DNA from: PGZG01 sp046292765
GTDB lineage: Bacteria > Pseudomonadota > Gammaproteobacteria > Pseudomonadales > Alcanivoracaceae
Assembly (NCBI GenBank): GCA_046292765.1
Contig: JBKBQA010000005.1
Location: 62,001 to 126,000, forward strand
Direction: 5' to 3'
Length of the DNA stretch: 64,000 nucleotides
The notes under the pieces were generated by a model, which saw only the letters and a list, made by a program, of their open reading frames with translations, was not told the DNA's origin and ran no database searches. The stretch's first letter is position 1; every line of letters begins with the position of its first letter. Made by a program: the position numbers and the translations under genes. Positions 42,870 to 51,293 of this stretch are shown here, piece by piece.

Positions 42870-43388
42870 ATGAAAAACAGCAGCAAGATTCTCCTCGCGG
42901 GGGTGTGTGTGACCCTGCTCGCGGGTCCGTTGGCCGCCAGCGAAGCCGGCCTGTCGCGTCAGATACAGACCCTGAAACAGGGCGTTCTTGATCTCAATCG
43001 CGACCTGTCCATGCTGGAACGGGAACTGCTCTATGCCAGCTCCGAAAGTGCGGTGTTTGTCTCTGTGGATGCCGGCACCCCGATTCGTCTGGTAGACGTC
43101 AACCTGACCATCAACGGCAAGCACGTTGGCTACCATTTCTACAGTGAGCAGGAATTCACTGCGCTGTCGAATGGCGGCATCCACCGTATTTTCCACGGCA
43201 ATCTGCCAAGCGGACGCCACACCATTGAAGCCACCGTGACCGGCTACGATCCGCAGGGCAAGGACTATCAGAAGTCCGCCTCGCATACCTTCAGCAAGGG
43301 TGCAGGCAGAAAGATGGTCGAGCTGCGCGTGGTCGATGACATCTCCACCATGCAGCACAGGTTTGAATTCCGCGAGTGGAATGAATAA
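42870..43388 (+). CDS. Secreted coiled-coil protein, first gene of the TPR/ExbBD operon
   Basis: 172 aa with a signal peptide (MKNSSKILLAGVCVTLLAGP, cleavage about LAA-SEA). A short coiled coil (about residues 28-55, QIQTLKQGVLDLNRDLSMLE) is followed by a beta-rich domain with VFVSVDAGTPIRLVDVNLTI and a C-terminal strand set that looks like an Ig- or PEGA-like module (GNLPSGRHTIEATVTGYDP). Periplasmic. The next gene starts on the base after its stop (TAA-ATG), so the two are coupled. No known enzyme motif. It may be a structural part of the envelope machine encoded downstream. Confidence 0.75.
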   Translation: MKNSSKILLAGVCVTLLAGPLAASEAGLSRQIQTLKQGVLDLNRDLSMLERELLYASSESAVFVSVDAGTPIRLVDVNLTINGKHVGYHFYSEQEFTALSNGGIHRIFHGNLPSGRHTIEATVTGYDPQGKDYQKSASHTFSKGAGRKMVELRVVDDISTMQHRFEFREWNE

Positions 43389-45347
43389 ATGAGCGGAGTG
43401 ACGCATAGCATCCGTCCACGCAGCCGACCTTCTCTGCGTCGCTCACTGCTGGCCGCTGCGGTGGCACTGGCTGCCTGTGCTGCCATCCCGACCCAGGGCT
43501 CATTGCTGATCATTGGCGATGACCTGCCGGTTGAACCCATGCCGCTGGATCTGGAAACCCGACGCTATCTTGCCTTTAACGAGTCGACGTTTGCGTTCTA
43601 CGCCGATCGGCAGTTCGAAGCCATGACACAGCTGCTTGCCAATCAGAAGCGCGGCCTGTTCAACGATGACACTGAGTACGCCGAGCTGATGCTCGGCGAG
43701 CTTTATGTGAACTTCGGTCTGGCGGATCAAGCCGAGGCGATTTTCAACCGCCTGCTGAAAAAAGATATCCTCGCCCAGCTACGGGCAGAAACCTGGCTGC
43801 ACAAGGCGGCGCTTCACTACCGACGCGGGCAGATGAAGGAAGCTGCCGACATTCTCGCCAGCCGCCGAACCGATGGCTTGCCCTCGGACAAGAATGCCCG
43901 TCGCCACCTGATGCTCGCTAATATTCGCATTGGCCAGGAAGAGTTTGGCGATGCGCTTTCCAGCCTGCATGCCATTCCCTCTGGCACCCGAGAAGGCGCC
44001 TACGCCACCTACAACATGGGCGTCGCCATGATTCGCGCCAACCATGTAGATGACGGCGTCCGAATGCTGAGCGGAGTACTCAACCTGCCCCCGGGCGATG
44101 ACGAAATCAATGCTCTGAAGGATCGCGCCGCTTTGGCAATCGGATTGACGGAGCTGAAGCGCAAGCGTTTCGACACTGCCAGAACCGCATTGGTCAGTGT
44201 CCGCGCCGATGGTCCTTTTTCCAATGAAGCACTGCTGGCGCTGGGCCTGAGCAACTTCGAACGGCGCGATTTTCGCCGCGCCCTGCCACTGTGGCTAGAG
44301 CTCGTGCGCCGCAATCCCAGCCACGAGTCGGTGCAAGAAGCACTGCTGATGGCACCGCGTGCCTATGAAGAACTGGGCGCCATGCCGCAGGCACTCGCCG
44401 GCTATCGTTTTGCCGCAGAAACACTTCGTGATGAACTGAGACAGGTGGAGCTCGCCATTCGCAATGTCGACCAGGAGAACTGGCTCGACCGAATGAAAAG
44501 TCACGACAAGATTGCCAACATGAATCGTGACCCGATGTCGACGGCAAGCAGTTATAGCGCAGATGCCGGCCCTGAAATGCCCTACCTGTATCGGCTGTTC
44601 GCCTCCCACGATTTTTCCGAACAGTTCCGTCAGTACATGGAGCTGGACCGTCTTCATGAAATGCTGGCCGAATGGCGTGATGCTGTGCCCGCCATGCAAC
44701 AAGCCTGGACCAACCAGCAAGCCAGCCTGCAGACAGCACTGCCGAAAGCCCGCGCCGAACTGGTCAGCCTCAGGCGCCAACAAGAGCAGCATGGCGCAGC
44801 GGCGGCGGATTTGTTGGTCAATATCCCGCAACGGCTGGACATGAAGCGGCCCCAGGACCTTGCCGACTTTGACCAGCTGCTTCGCTGGGAAATGATCACG
44901 GCACTGGACGAGCATCTGGCGCGGCAGCCTGCTGCAGCCCAAAGAGAGCGGCTGCGCCGGGTTCGTGGCGTGCTACTTTTTGATATTGCCAGTGCAGCCC
45001 CCCAGAACCGTCGCCAGCAGCAGCGTGATGTGGCACTGACGGTGGAAGAGATTGACATTGTCGGAGTACGCATCGCTGCGGTAGAACAGCTGATCCGCGA
45101 TGCCTCCCTGCATATTCGCAGTGACATTGGTGGCAAGCTCGGCCAGCGACGCACCGAGATTGATCGGATGATTACCGAAACAGAGCGACTGATGGCTCAG
45201 TTGGGCCAACTTCTCAAGAACGATGCCCTGCGGGTTCTGGCACAGAACCGGATCCAGCTTGGCGAGCAACTGGCGGAGGCCCATCTGGCCATGGCGCGAG
45301 TACAAGACAGCTCATTCAGCGAACGCCTGCAGGGGGGAGAACGCTGA
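43389..45347 (+). CDS. TPR and coiled-coil envelope protein, possible lipoprotein
   Basis: 652 aa. The N-terminal signal region ends in a lipobox-like LAAC with Cys30, so it may be lipidated. Residues about 60-360 are helical repeats of the TPR type (for example AELMLGELYVNFGLADQAEA and EALLALGLSNFERRDFRRAL). The C-terminal half is long helices and coiled coil (about 440-640). It has no catalytic motif and probably acts as a periplasmic scaffold. The stop and the next start share one base (TGATG). By position it resembles the TPR proteins of the Myxococcus Glt complex, though sequence homology is not established. Confidence 0.75.
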   Translation: MSGVTHSIRPRSRPSLRRSLLAAAVALAACAAIPTQGSLLIIGDDLPVEPMPLDLETRRYLAFNESTFAFYADRQFEAMTQLLANQKRGLFNDDTEYAELMLGELYVNFGLADQAEAIFNRLLKKDILAQLRAETWLHKAALHYRRGQMKEAADILASRRTDGLPSDKNARRHLMLANIRIGQEEFGDALSSLHAIPSGTREGAYATYNMGVAMIRANHVDDGVRMLSGVLNLPPGDDEINALKDRAALAIGLTELKRKRFDTARTALVSVRADGPFSNEALLALGLSNFERRDFRRALPLWLELVRRNPSHESVQEALLMAPRAYEELGAMPQALAGYRFAAETLRDELRQVELAIRNVDQENWLDRMKSHDKIANMNRDPMSTASSYSADAGPEMPYLYRLFASHDFSEQFRQYMELDRLHEMLAEWRDAVPAMQQAWTNQQASLQTALPKARAELVSLRRQQEQHGAAAADLLVNIPQRLDMKRPQDLADFDQLLRWEMITALDEHLARQPAAAQRERLRRVRGVLLFDIASAAPQNRRQQQRDVALTVEEIDIVGVRIAAVEQLIRDASLHIRSDIGGKLGQRRTEIDRMITETERLMAQLGQLLKNDALRVLAQNRIQLGEQLAEAHLAMARVQDSSFSERLQGGER

Positions 45348-48300
45348 TGCGCGGCAACTCCTTCCGCCTGCACGGCCTCGCTGCCGCGGTTACCGTGGCA
45401 CTTGCCGGCTGCGCCAGCAAACCGGTTGATGATTACCAGCTACGCGAACAGGCCCGCTATACCGGTACCACACTGGCGGATCTGGAGCAGACCGACATTA
45501 CCATCGAGGCACAATCGCTGGACAACGTCTCCGCTCAGGCTGCCCTGCAGAGTTACCAGCGCGCCGTGGAGCTGTTTCAGGACCCGGAACGACGCAGCCG
45601 CTCGATTCGCAGAATGGCGGATCTTGCCCTTGCTGCGGCAGAAGACCAGAGCAACCGTGGCGAACAGGTCAACCTGAACGAGGCCCCGGCAGTCAGTCGA
45701 GCAGAGCTGGATCGCTCGGTGGACAAACTGCTTTACGAAAACTTCATGCGAGAAGCCCAGCAGGCCGAGAGCCGGGATCAACGCTATGCGGCGCTCGATC
45801 TGGCCGGCAGCCTCTACAGCGGTCTTGATGGTGCAGAGCTGGATACCGATTACAGCACCGCCATTCAGCTCTACCGCACACTACTGCAAACCAGCAAGGA
45901 TGCCAGCGAGCGGGCAGAAGCCTATTACTTGCTCGCCAAGGCCTATGACCTCGCCGGCGATGCGGACAACTCACAGCTGGCTCTCGACAATCTGGTGAAG
46001 GAGTATCCGGGCAGCGTGTTTTACGTCGAAGCCCAGTTCCGCCGTGGCGAGATGCTGTTTTCTGATGGCGACTACGACGCTGCCTCTAAAGCCTACGGCG
46101 AAGTGGCCCGGGAAGGGAAAAAATCGGAGTTCTACGAGCAATCGCTATACAAACTTGGCTGGAGCCATTACAAGCTCAGCGAATATGAACTGGCCCTGAC
46201 CCAGTTCTTTACCATTGTCGACCACCTTCAGGGTGCTCCGGAGCTTGCCGACGAGGGCTCCATGCAAACCAAGCTGATAACCGACGTCCGTCGTGTTATC
46301 AGTCTGGGGTTCTCGAATCTGGAAGGTGCCACTTCCGTCCGCGAGTGGTTTGCCAGGCGCGGCCGACGCGACTATGAACCGGATGTGTATCGTTCGCTTG
46401 GCGACGTCTATCTGGCACAGGAGCGTTTCCGTGATGCTGCAGACAGCTTCGACATGTTTGTCGAGGTCTATCCGGAAAGCCCGCTGGCACCAGAGTTTTC
46501 CAGCCTGCATATCATGGCGTATCAGCGCGGCGGCTTCCCGACACTGGTGCTACCCGCCAAGGAAAAATTTGTTGGTCAGTATGGTATCCGCAGCAGCTAC
46601 TGGGAAAAATTTCCGCAAGCACGAGCCGGCTATGGAGAGCAGCTGAAGGGCCATATTCTTGATCTGGCCAAGCACTATCATGCGCTCGCCCAGCGCTCGC
46701 GCAAGCCGGAGGATTTCAACAGTCCCGCCAGCTGGTACAAGGAATATCTTGATACGCCGCCGGCCACTGCCGACCAGCCTGAGATCAATGATCTGTATGC
46801 ACAAACCCTGTTCGCCGCTCAGCGCTTCGCCGAGGCGGTAGCCGAGTTCGAGCGCACCGCCTACGGCTACGAAGGCTATGAGCGAGCGTCAGAAGCTGCC
46901 TATTTTGCACTCGTTGCCTATCAGGCCCAGATTCGCGCACTGCCGAACACGGACGAAGAACAGCGCAAAGTGGTGGATGACTGGCGCGGCCGCAGCATCA
47001 CCAGCAGCATGAAGTTTGCCGCCACCTTCCCGCAGCATGAGCAGGTGCCGCAGGTTCTGAACAATGTCATCGACGATCAGCTGGCACGCAAGGATATCGA
47101 AGGTGCGATCCGCACCTCCGGCATGCTGGTATCACTGCAGCCCCAGCCGCCAGAAAAAATGCTGGTGTTCGGCTGGAGCACGATTGCCGACGGCGAGTTT
47201 GACCTTGGTCGCTTCAATGTGGCCGAGTTCGCTTACAACAATGTTTTGCAGTACCCGTCTCTGACTACCCAACAGCGCACCACCTATAGTGAGCGTCTCT
47301 CCGCGTCGGTGTACAAGCAGGCGGAAGCATTGCAGAAAGACGAGAAATTTGCCGAAGCGGCAGATATGTTCATGCGTGTCGGTGTGGTCTACCCGAATGC
47401 CTCGATTCGCAAGAATGCCGAGTTTGACGCTGCCACTCTCTACTTGCAGATTGAGCGTTTCGATACCGCGATTCCCATTCTTGAGGACTTCCGCCGCCGC
47501 TATCCCCGCGACGAGCTGAACGAAACCATTCCGGACAAACTGGCGGTAGCATACGAAAAGACCGGCAACTTTGGCGCAGCGGCATTGGAGCTTGAGCGCA
47601 TTGCAGCCAACTATCAGCAGACTGATCGGGAGCTGGCGCGGCAAGCACTGTGGCAGGCGGCGGAAATGCAGGATCGGGCAGAACAGCCGGATGCCTCGAT
47701 TCGGCTGTATCGCAAATATCTGGATACCTACCCGCAACCCTATGACTTCCGCGCCGAAGGTCAGTACCGTCTGGTCAAGCTGCATGAGAAGACCGGCAAC
47801 ATCACCGCCTACAACACCGGCCTGAACGATCTTGTACGCACCTACCGCCAGGCAGGCAGCGAGTCAACCGACCGGGTAGCCTGGCTCGGCGCCTGGGCGG
47901 CATTCACTCTGACCGAACCGCGCTTCGAGGAGTTCGCCTCCATCAAATTGACCCAGCCACTGCGACGCAGCCTGGAGCGCAAGACCACGGTGATGCGCGA
48001 TGCCTTGAAACGCTACGAGGAAGTCGCTGCCATCGGCGTTTCCGAGTACGCGACGGCATCGAACTTCAAGATCGGCCAGATGTACCAGATTCTGGCGCAA
48101 GACATGATCGACTCGGAACGACCCCGTGGTCTCGACGAGCTGGAACTGGAGCAGTACGAGCTGCTGCTGGAGGAACAAGCGCTGCCTTACGAGGATCAGG
48201 CGATTGATATCCTGATTGCCAACACCGATCTTGTAACGCAGAACATCTACGACCAGTGGGTCAAACAGAGCTTTGTGCAGCTGGCGAAGCTGCTGCCAGG

Positions 48301-48352
48301 CCGGTTCGCCAAGTTCGAGCAGGTGGAAGAGTATGTCGACATCATCTATTAA
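45347..48352 (+). CDS. Large TPR lipoprotein, 1001 aa
   Basis: Signal peptide with lipobox LAGC and Cys22. Ala at +2 favours the outer membrane. Nearly the entire mature protein is tetratricopeptide-like repeats, such as AEAYYLLAKAYDLAGDADNS, EAQFRRGEMLFSDGDYDAAS and RKNAEFDAATLYLQIERFDT, many of the TPR_6/YbgF type. This makes it the largest component of the operon and a candidate outer-membrane scaffold facing the periplasm. The C-terminal about 150 residues are helical and non-repetitive. The next gene starts inside its last 20 nt. Confidence 0.8.
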   Translation: MRGNSFRLHGLAAAVTVALAGCASKPVDDYQLREQARYTGTTLADLEQTDITIEAQSLDNVSAQAALQSYQRAVELFQDPERRSRSIRRMADLALAAAEDQSNRGEQVNLNEAPAVSRAELDRSVDKLLYENFMREAQQAESRDQRYAALDLAGSLYSGLDGAELDTDYSTAIQLYRTLLQTSKDASERAEAYYLLAKAYDLAGDADNSQLALDNLVKEYPGSVFYVEAQFRRGEMLFSDGDYDAASKAYGEVAREGKKSEFYEQSLYKLGWSHYKLSEYELALTQFFTIVDHLQGAPELADEGSMQTKLITDVRRVISLGFSNLEGATSVREWFARRGRRDYEPDVYRSLGDVYLAQERFRDAADSFDMFVEVYPESPLAPEFSSLHIMAYQRGGFPTLVLPAKEKFVGQYGIRSSYWEKFPQARAGYGEQLKGHILDLAKHYHALAQRSRKPEDFNSPASWYKEYLDTPPATADQPEINDLYAQTLFAAQRFAEAVAEFERTAYGYEGYERASEAAYFALVAYQAQIRALPNTDEEQRKVVDDWRGRSITSSMKFAATFPQHEQVPQVLNNVIDDQLARKDIEGAIRTSGMLVSLQPQPPEKMLVFGWSTIADGEFDLGRFNVAEFAYNNVLQYPSLTTQQRTTYSERLSASVYKQAEALQKDEKFAEAADMFMRVGVVYPNASIRKNAEFDAATLYLQIERFDTAIPILEDFRRRYPRDELNETIPDKLAVAYEKTGNFGAAALELERIAANYQQTDRELARQALWQAAEMQDRAEQPDASIRLYRKYLDTYPQPYDFRAEGQYRLVKLHEKTGNITAYNTGLNDLVRTYRQAGSESTDRVAWLGAWAAFTLTEPRFEEFASIKLTQPLRRSLERKTTVMRDALKRYEEVAAIGVSEYATASNFKIGQMYQILAQDMIDSERPRGLDELELEQYELLLEEQALPYEDQAIDILIANTDLVTQNIYDQWVKQSFVQLAKLLPGRFAKFEQVEEYVDIIY

Positions 48353-49088
48353 GCTGGCTGGTCTGGCACTGGCCCTCGCCATGCTCGCTGGCTGTGCGTC
48401 CAAGGCGCCCCGGTCGGTGGAGCTGGATGTGGGCGATGGCACCGGAGGCCCCTCCCGTTATGCCGAGCAGCGCGCCGGCGAAGCGGCTGGCGACAGCGAC
48501 GCCGAGCATATTCCGCCGGTGCCCCATGACCCGGCGGTGGTCGGCATTGCCCAAGAGGCTATTCCTGAGTATGCCCGCGCCCTGCAGACCATGCGTGCCG
48601 GCGATCTGGATCGGGCGCTGATCATGTTCCGCTCGCTTTCCAGTCGCTACCCGCAGCTGTCTGGCCCGGTGGTTAATCAGGGCATTATCCTGTCTCGTCA
48701 GGGCAAGCATGCGGAGGCGGAACAGGCTCTGCGTCAGGCGCTTGACGCCAATGACCGCAACCCCTACGCCCATAACGCGCTCGGCGTAGCACTACGGGAG
48801 CAGGGCAAATTCGACGATGCCCGCAGCCATTACGAAACTGCGGTGGTGCTGGATCCGAAGTATGCCCGCGCCCATTTCAATTTGGGGGTACTGGCCGAAC
48901 TCTACATGCAGGACATGGCGCTGGCGTTGAAGCACTTCCGCGCCTATCAGAGCCTGCAGCGCCAGCAGAACCCGACGGTTGCCAACTGGATCGCAGACCT
49001 GGAACGCCGTGTCCCGGATGCTGGTCCGCCCCCCGGAGCAATTGCCGCCCCGTCGGAATCCGGCGCCAGAGAAGAGGAGCTGAACTGA
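48333..49088 (+). CDS. TPR lipoprotein, 251 aa
   Basis: From an ATG 20 nt before the stop of the preceding gene, with AGGTGGA upstream. A longer frame is rejected. Lipobox LAGC with Cys21 and Ala at +2. The middle has three to four TPR repeats (MFRSLSSRYPQLSGPVVNQG, EAEQALRQALDANDRNPYAH, AHNALGVALREQGKFDDARS). A short Pro-rich tail follows. Similar to small Tol/Glt-type TPR lipoproteins such as GltE/AglT in plan. It is expected at the outer membrane, bridging to the ExbBD motor. Confidence 0.8.
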   Translation: MSTSSIKLAGLALALAMLAGCASKAPRSVELDVGDGTGGPSRYAEQRAGEAAGDSDAEHIPPVPHDPAVVGIAQEAIPEYARALQTMRAGDLDRALIMFRSLSSRYPQLSGPVVNQGIILSRQGKHAEAEQALRQALDANDRNPYAHNALGVALREQGKFDDARSHYETAVVLDPKYARAHFNLGVLAELYMQDMALALKHFRAYQSLQRQQNPTVANWIADLERRVPDAGPPPGAIAAPSESGAREEELN

Positions 49089-49089
49089 G

Positions 49090-49386
49090 ATGAGACACCA
49101 TGTCTGGATCGCGGCGGGAATTATTTTCGCCTTGCCGGTCGTAGCACAGGAGAAGGCGGATTCGACCTCTCTGTCGACCAACATTATTGGCTCACAGGAA
49201 GCGCCTACGGTACTCAACGTGGTGCCGTGGAAGGACAAGGAGGTACAACTGGAGAAGAAAGATCCGACCTCGTCCCTGTTGAACAGGGTGCTGGAGCCTC
49301 TCGATCAGGATGTCCTGATGCGCGAAGTCGAGTACTACCGGATCCTCGGACAGGAGTCCGGCGGAGACGGCCTGTTCATGGACTGA
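49090..49386 (+). CDS. Small secreted protein of the TPR/ExbBD operon
   Basis: 98 aa with a signal peptide (MRHHVWIAAGIIFALPVVAQ). The mature part is about 78 residues, polar, with VLNVVPWKDKEVQLEKKDPT and SLLNRVLEPLDQDVLMREV, probably strand then helix. It begins one base after the preceding stop. No family is recognised. The location between the lipoproteins and the motor suggests a periplasmic accessory subunit. Confidence 0.65.
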   Translation: MRHHVWIAAGIIFALPVVAQEKADSTSLSTNIIGSQEAPTVLNVVPWKDKEVQLEKKDPTSSLLNRVLEPLDQDVLMREVEYYRILGQESGGDGLFMD

Positions 49387-49512
49387 GCCACCACCGGGCG
49401 GCAGTGAGTGCAGCTCGGCATATTTTCTGATAAAAAGACCAACGCCGATTTCATCCGCAGCGTCGTGAGGATGCTGCAATGACAACAACAACCCAGTCTG
49501 GAGAACACCGCA

Positions 49513-50229
49513 ATGTCGACCCCCGTTTCCCTTGATCCCGCTTCCGCTCCGGCCGTGGCCGACACCGGTATCGTCACCGTAGCCATCAGCTTCATTCAGG
49601 ATGGCGGTTTCTTCATGTACCCGATCCTGATTGTACTGGCCATCGGTCTTGGCATCGTTATCGAGCGCGTGCTGTACCTGCAGGCCACCAAGGCCCGCAA
49701 CAAGAAGGTTTGGGATCAGGTATTCCCACTGCTGTCCAAAGGCCAGTTCCGCCAGGCACTGGACATGGTAAAAGACAGTCAGGTCGGCATTGGTCGCATT
49801 ATTGCCTACGGCCTTGAGCGCTCCCGCCTGAGCCGTCGCCACGACGACGTGGAACTGGCCATGGAAGAGGGCCTGATGGAAGTGATGCCGCGCCTCGAAA
49901 CCCGCACCCCTTACATCGCCACGCTGGCCAATATCGCCACCCTGATGGGCCTGCTCGGTACCATTATCGGTCTGATTCAGGCCTTTACCGCAGTAGCCAG
50001 CGCTGATCCGGCGCAGAAAGCAGACCTGCTGTCCGCCTCCATCTCGGTCGCCATGAACACCACCGCTTTCGGTCTGATCGCAGCAATCCCGCTGCTGCTG
50101 GCATTTGCTTTCATTAACTCCATGACTGGCAAACTGATCGACAGCATGGAGATGGCTTCTATCAAGTTTCTGAACGTATTCCGTCAGGTGACGGCCCAGC
50201 AGGATCAACGTGGTGCCGACGGCCAGTAA
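49513..50229 (+). CDS. MotA/TolQ/ExbB proton-channel family protein
   Basis: 238 aa. Three membrane helices: about 33-55 (FFMYPILIVLAIGLGIVIE), about 137-160 (LANIATLMGLLGTIIGLIQA) and about 182-205 (MNTTAFGLIAAIPLLLAFA). The large cytoplasmic loop lies between the first and second. The conserved Thr residues that line the channel with the ExbD Asp are present in helices two and three. It should form the stator channel with the two ExbD proteins downstream. A 126-nt gap to the previous gene and GGAG before the ATG are seen. Confidence 0.92.
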   Translation: MSTPVSLDPASAPAVADTGIVTVAISFIQDGGFFMYPILIVLAIGLGIVIERVLYLQATKARNKKVWDQVFPLLSKGQFRQALDMVKDSQVGIGRIIAYGLERSRLSRRHDDVELAMEEGLMEVMPRLETRTPYIATLANIATLMGLLGTIIGLIQAFTAVASADPAQKADLLSASISVAMNTTAFGLIAAIPLLLAFAFINSMTGKLIDSMEMASIKFLNVFRQVTAQQDQRGADGQ

Positions 50230-50265
50230 TCCGTCCCCCCTTCGTTAACCTGTCAAGGAGCCGGT

Positions 50266-50787
50266 ATGCGTTCAAGAAAGCGTACGCGGGAAACCGATGC
50301 TGAACTGAACATCACTGCCTTTCTTAATTTGATGGTGGTGTTGATTCCGTTCCTGCTGCTCAATGCGGTGTTCGCGCAGGTATCTATCCTGCAGCTGAAC
50401 TTGCCGTCCAATGAGGAAGCGCCGCCATCGGACCCGGAAGAGAGCAATAAGCCGGTGCTGGAGGTTCTGATCTATCAGGATCGCTATGAAATCGGTGAAC
50501 GAAAAAGCGGCAAGGTCGTTGCTGTTGTGCCTGTGCTGGGCGATGGCCGTCATGACCGCGACGCCCTGCGCCGTTATCTGGGGGAAATCAAGGCCGACTT
50601 CCCGGACGTCAACAACATCACCCTGCTGTGCGAGGATGATACGGACTATGAGCTGATGATTTACACCATGGATGCAGTACGCTACCGGGTAGAGATCATC
50701 AACGGCATGCCGATCAAGAAAGAACTGTTCCCGGAAATCGGGATCGGTTCCGCACCGCCGGATCAGCGACGTGGAGATGGCGTATGA
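50266..50787 (+). CDS. ExbD/TolR family protein lacking the channel Asp
   Basis: 173 aa. A short basic cytoplasmic N-terminus, one membrane helix (about 18-38) and a periplasmic domain. In ExbD/TolR the helix begins with a motif ending in an Asp needed for proton passage. Here the aligned segment is LNITAFLNLM with Asn21 in the Asp position. The protein may therefore be structural or regulatory, with proton transfer left to the second ExbD. The periplasmic part is longer than in classic ExbD. It overlaps the next gene by ATGA. Confidence 0.88.
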   Translation: MRSRKRTRETDAELNITAFLNLMVVLIPFLLLNAVFAQVSILQLNLPSNEEAPPSDPEESNKPVLEVLIYQDRYEIGERKSGKVVAVVPVLGDGRHDRDALRRYLGEIKADFPDVNNITLLCEDDTDYELMIYTMDAVRYRVEIINGMPIKKELFPEIGIGSAPPDQRRGDGV

Positions 50788-51293
50788 AAAAGTCATCCCG
50801 CGGCAAGAGAATGGAGCGGCGTCACTCTAGACACAAAGGTGTGGCCACGCTGAACCTGACGTCGTTGATGGATATCTTCACGATTCTGGTGTTCTTTCTG
50901 CTGGTGAACTCCTCCAACACCCAGCAACCACCGGATAACAAGGATATTGTGCTGCCGGAATCAACGGCTGAAACGGTGCCGGACGACGTACTGAAGATCC
51001 AGATCAGTGCACGCGATATTCTGGTTCAGGATGTTCGCATCGATAACGTCGCCATAGAAAACGAAGATGGCATCACCGTCATTCAAGCATTGGTGGAGGA
51101 GCTCAACTATCGGGCCAGCCGCAGTGTGCCAGTGCTGAATGCAGACGGTGTTCCGGAGCGTGAGGTGATGATCCTGGCGGATCGCAAGGTGCCCTACTCC
51201 ACCATCCGTACGGTTATGGTCAGTGCCAATCAGACTGACTACACCAAGATCTCCTTTGCCGTACTGCGCAAGGCTGAGGAGGACGTGGAATGA
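50784..51293 (+). CDS. ExbD/TolR family protein with channel Asp
   Basis: 169 aa. A basic N-terminus (MKKSSRGKRMERRHSRHKG), then LNLTSLMDIFTILVFFLLVN with Asp30 in the proton-carrying position, then a periplasmic ExbD-type domain with ILADRKVPYSTIRTVM. It pairs with the ExbB-like protein. Two ExbD paralogues per ExbB is also the rule in the Myxococcus gliding motor (AglQ and AglS with AglR). It overlaps both neighbours by ATGA, pointing to fixed stoichiometry. Confidence 0.92.
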   Translation: MKKSSRGKRMERRHSRHKGVATLNLTSLMDIFTILVFFLLVNSSNTQQPPDNKDIVLPESTAETVPDDVLKIQISARDILVQDVRIDNVAIENEDGITVIQALVEELNYRASRSVPVLNADGVPEREVMILADRKVPYSTIRTVMVSANQTDYTKISFAVLRKAEEDVE

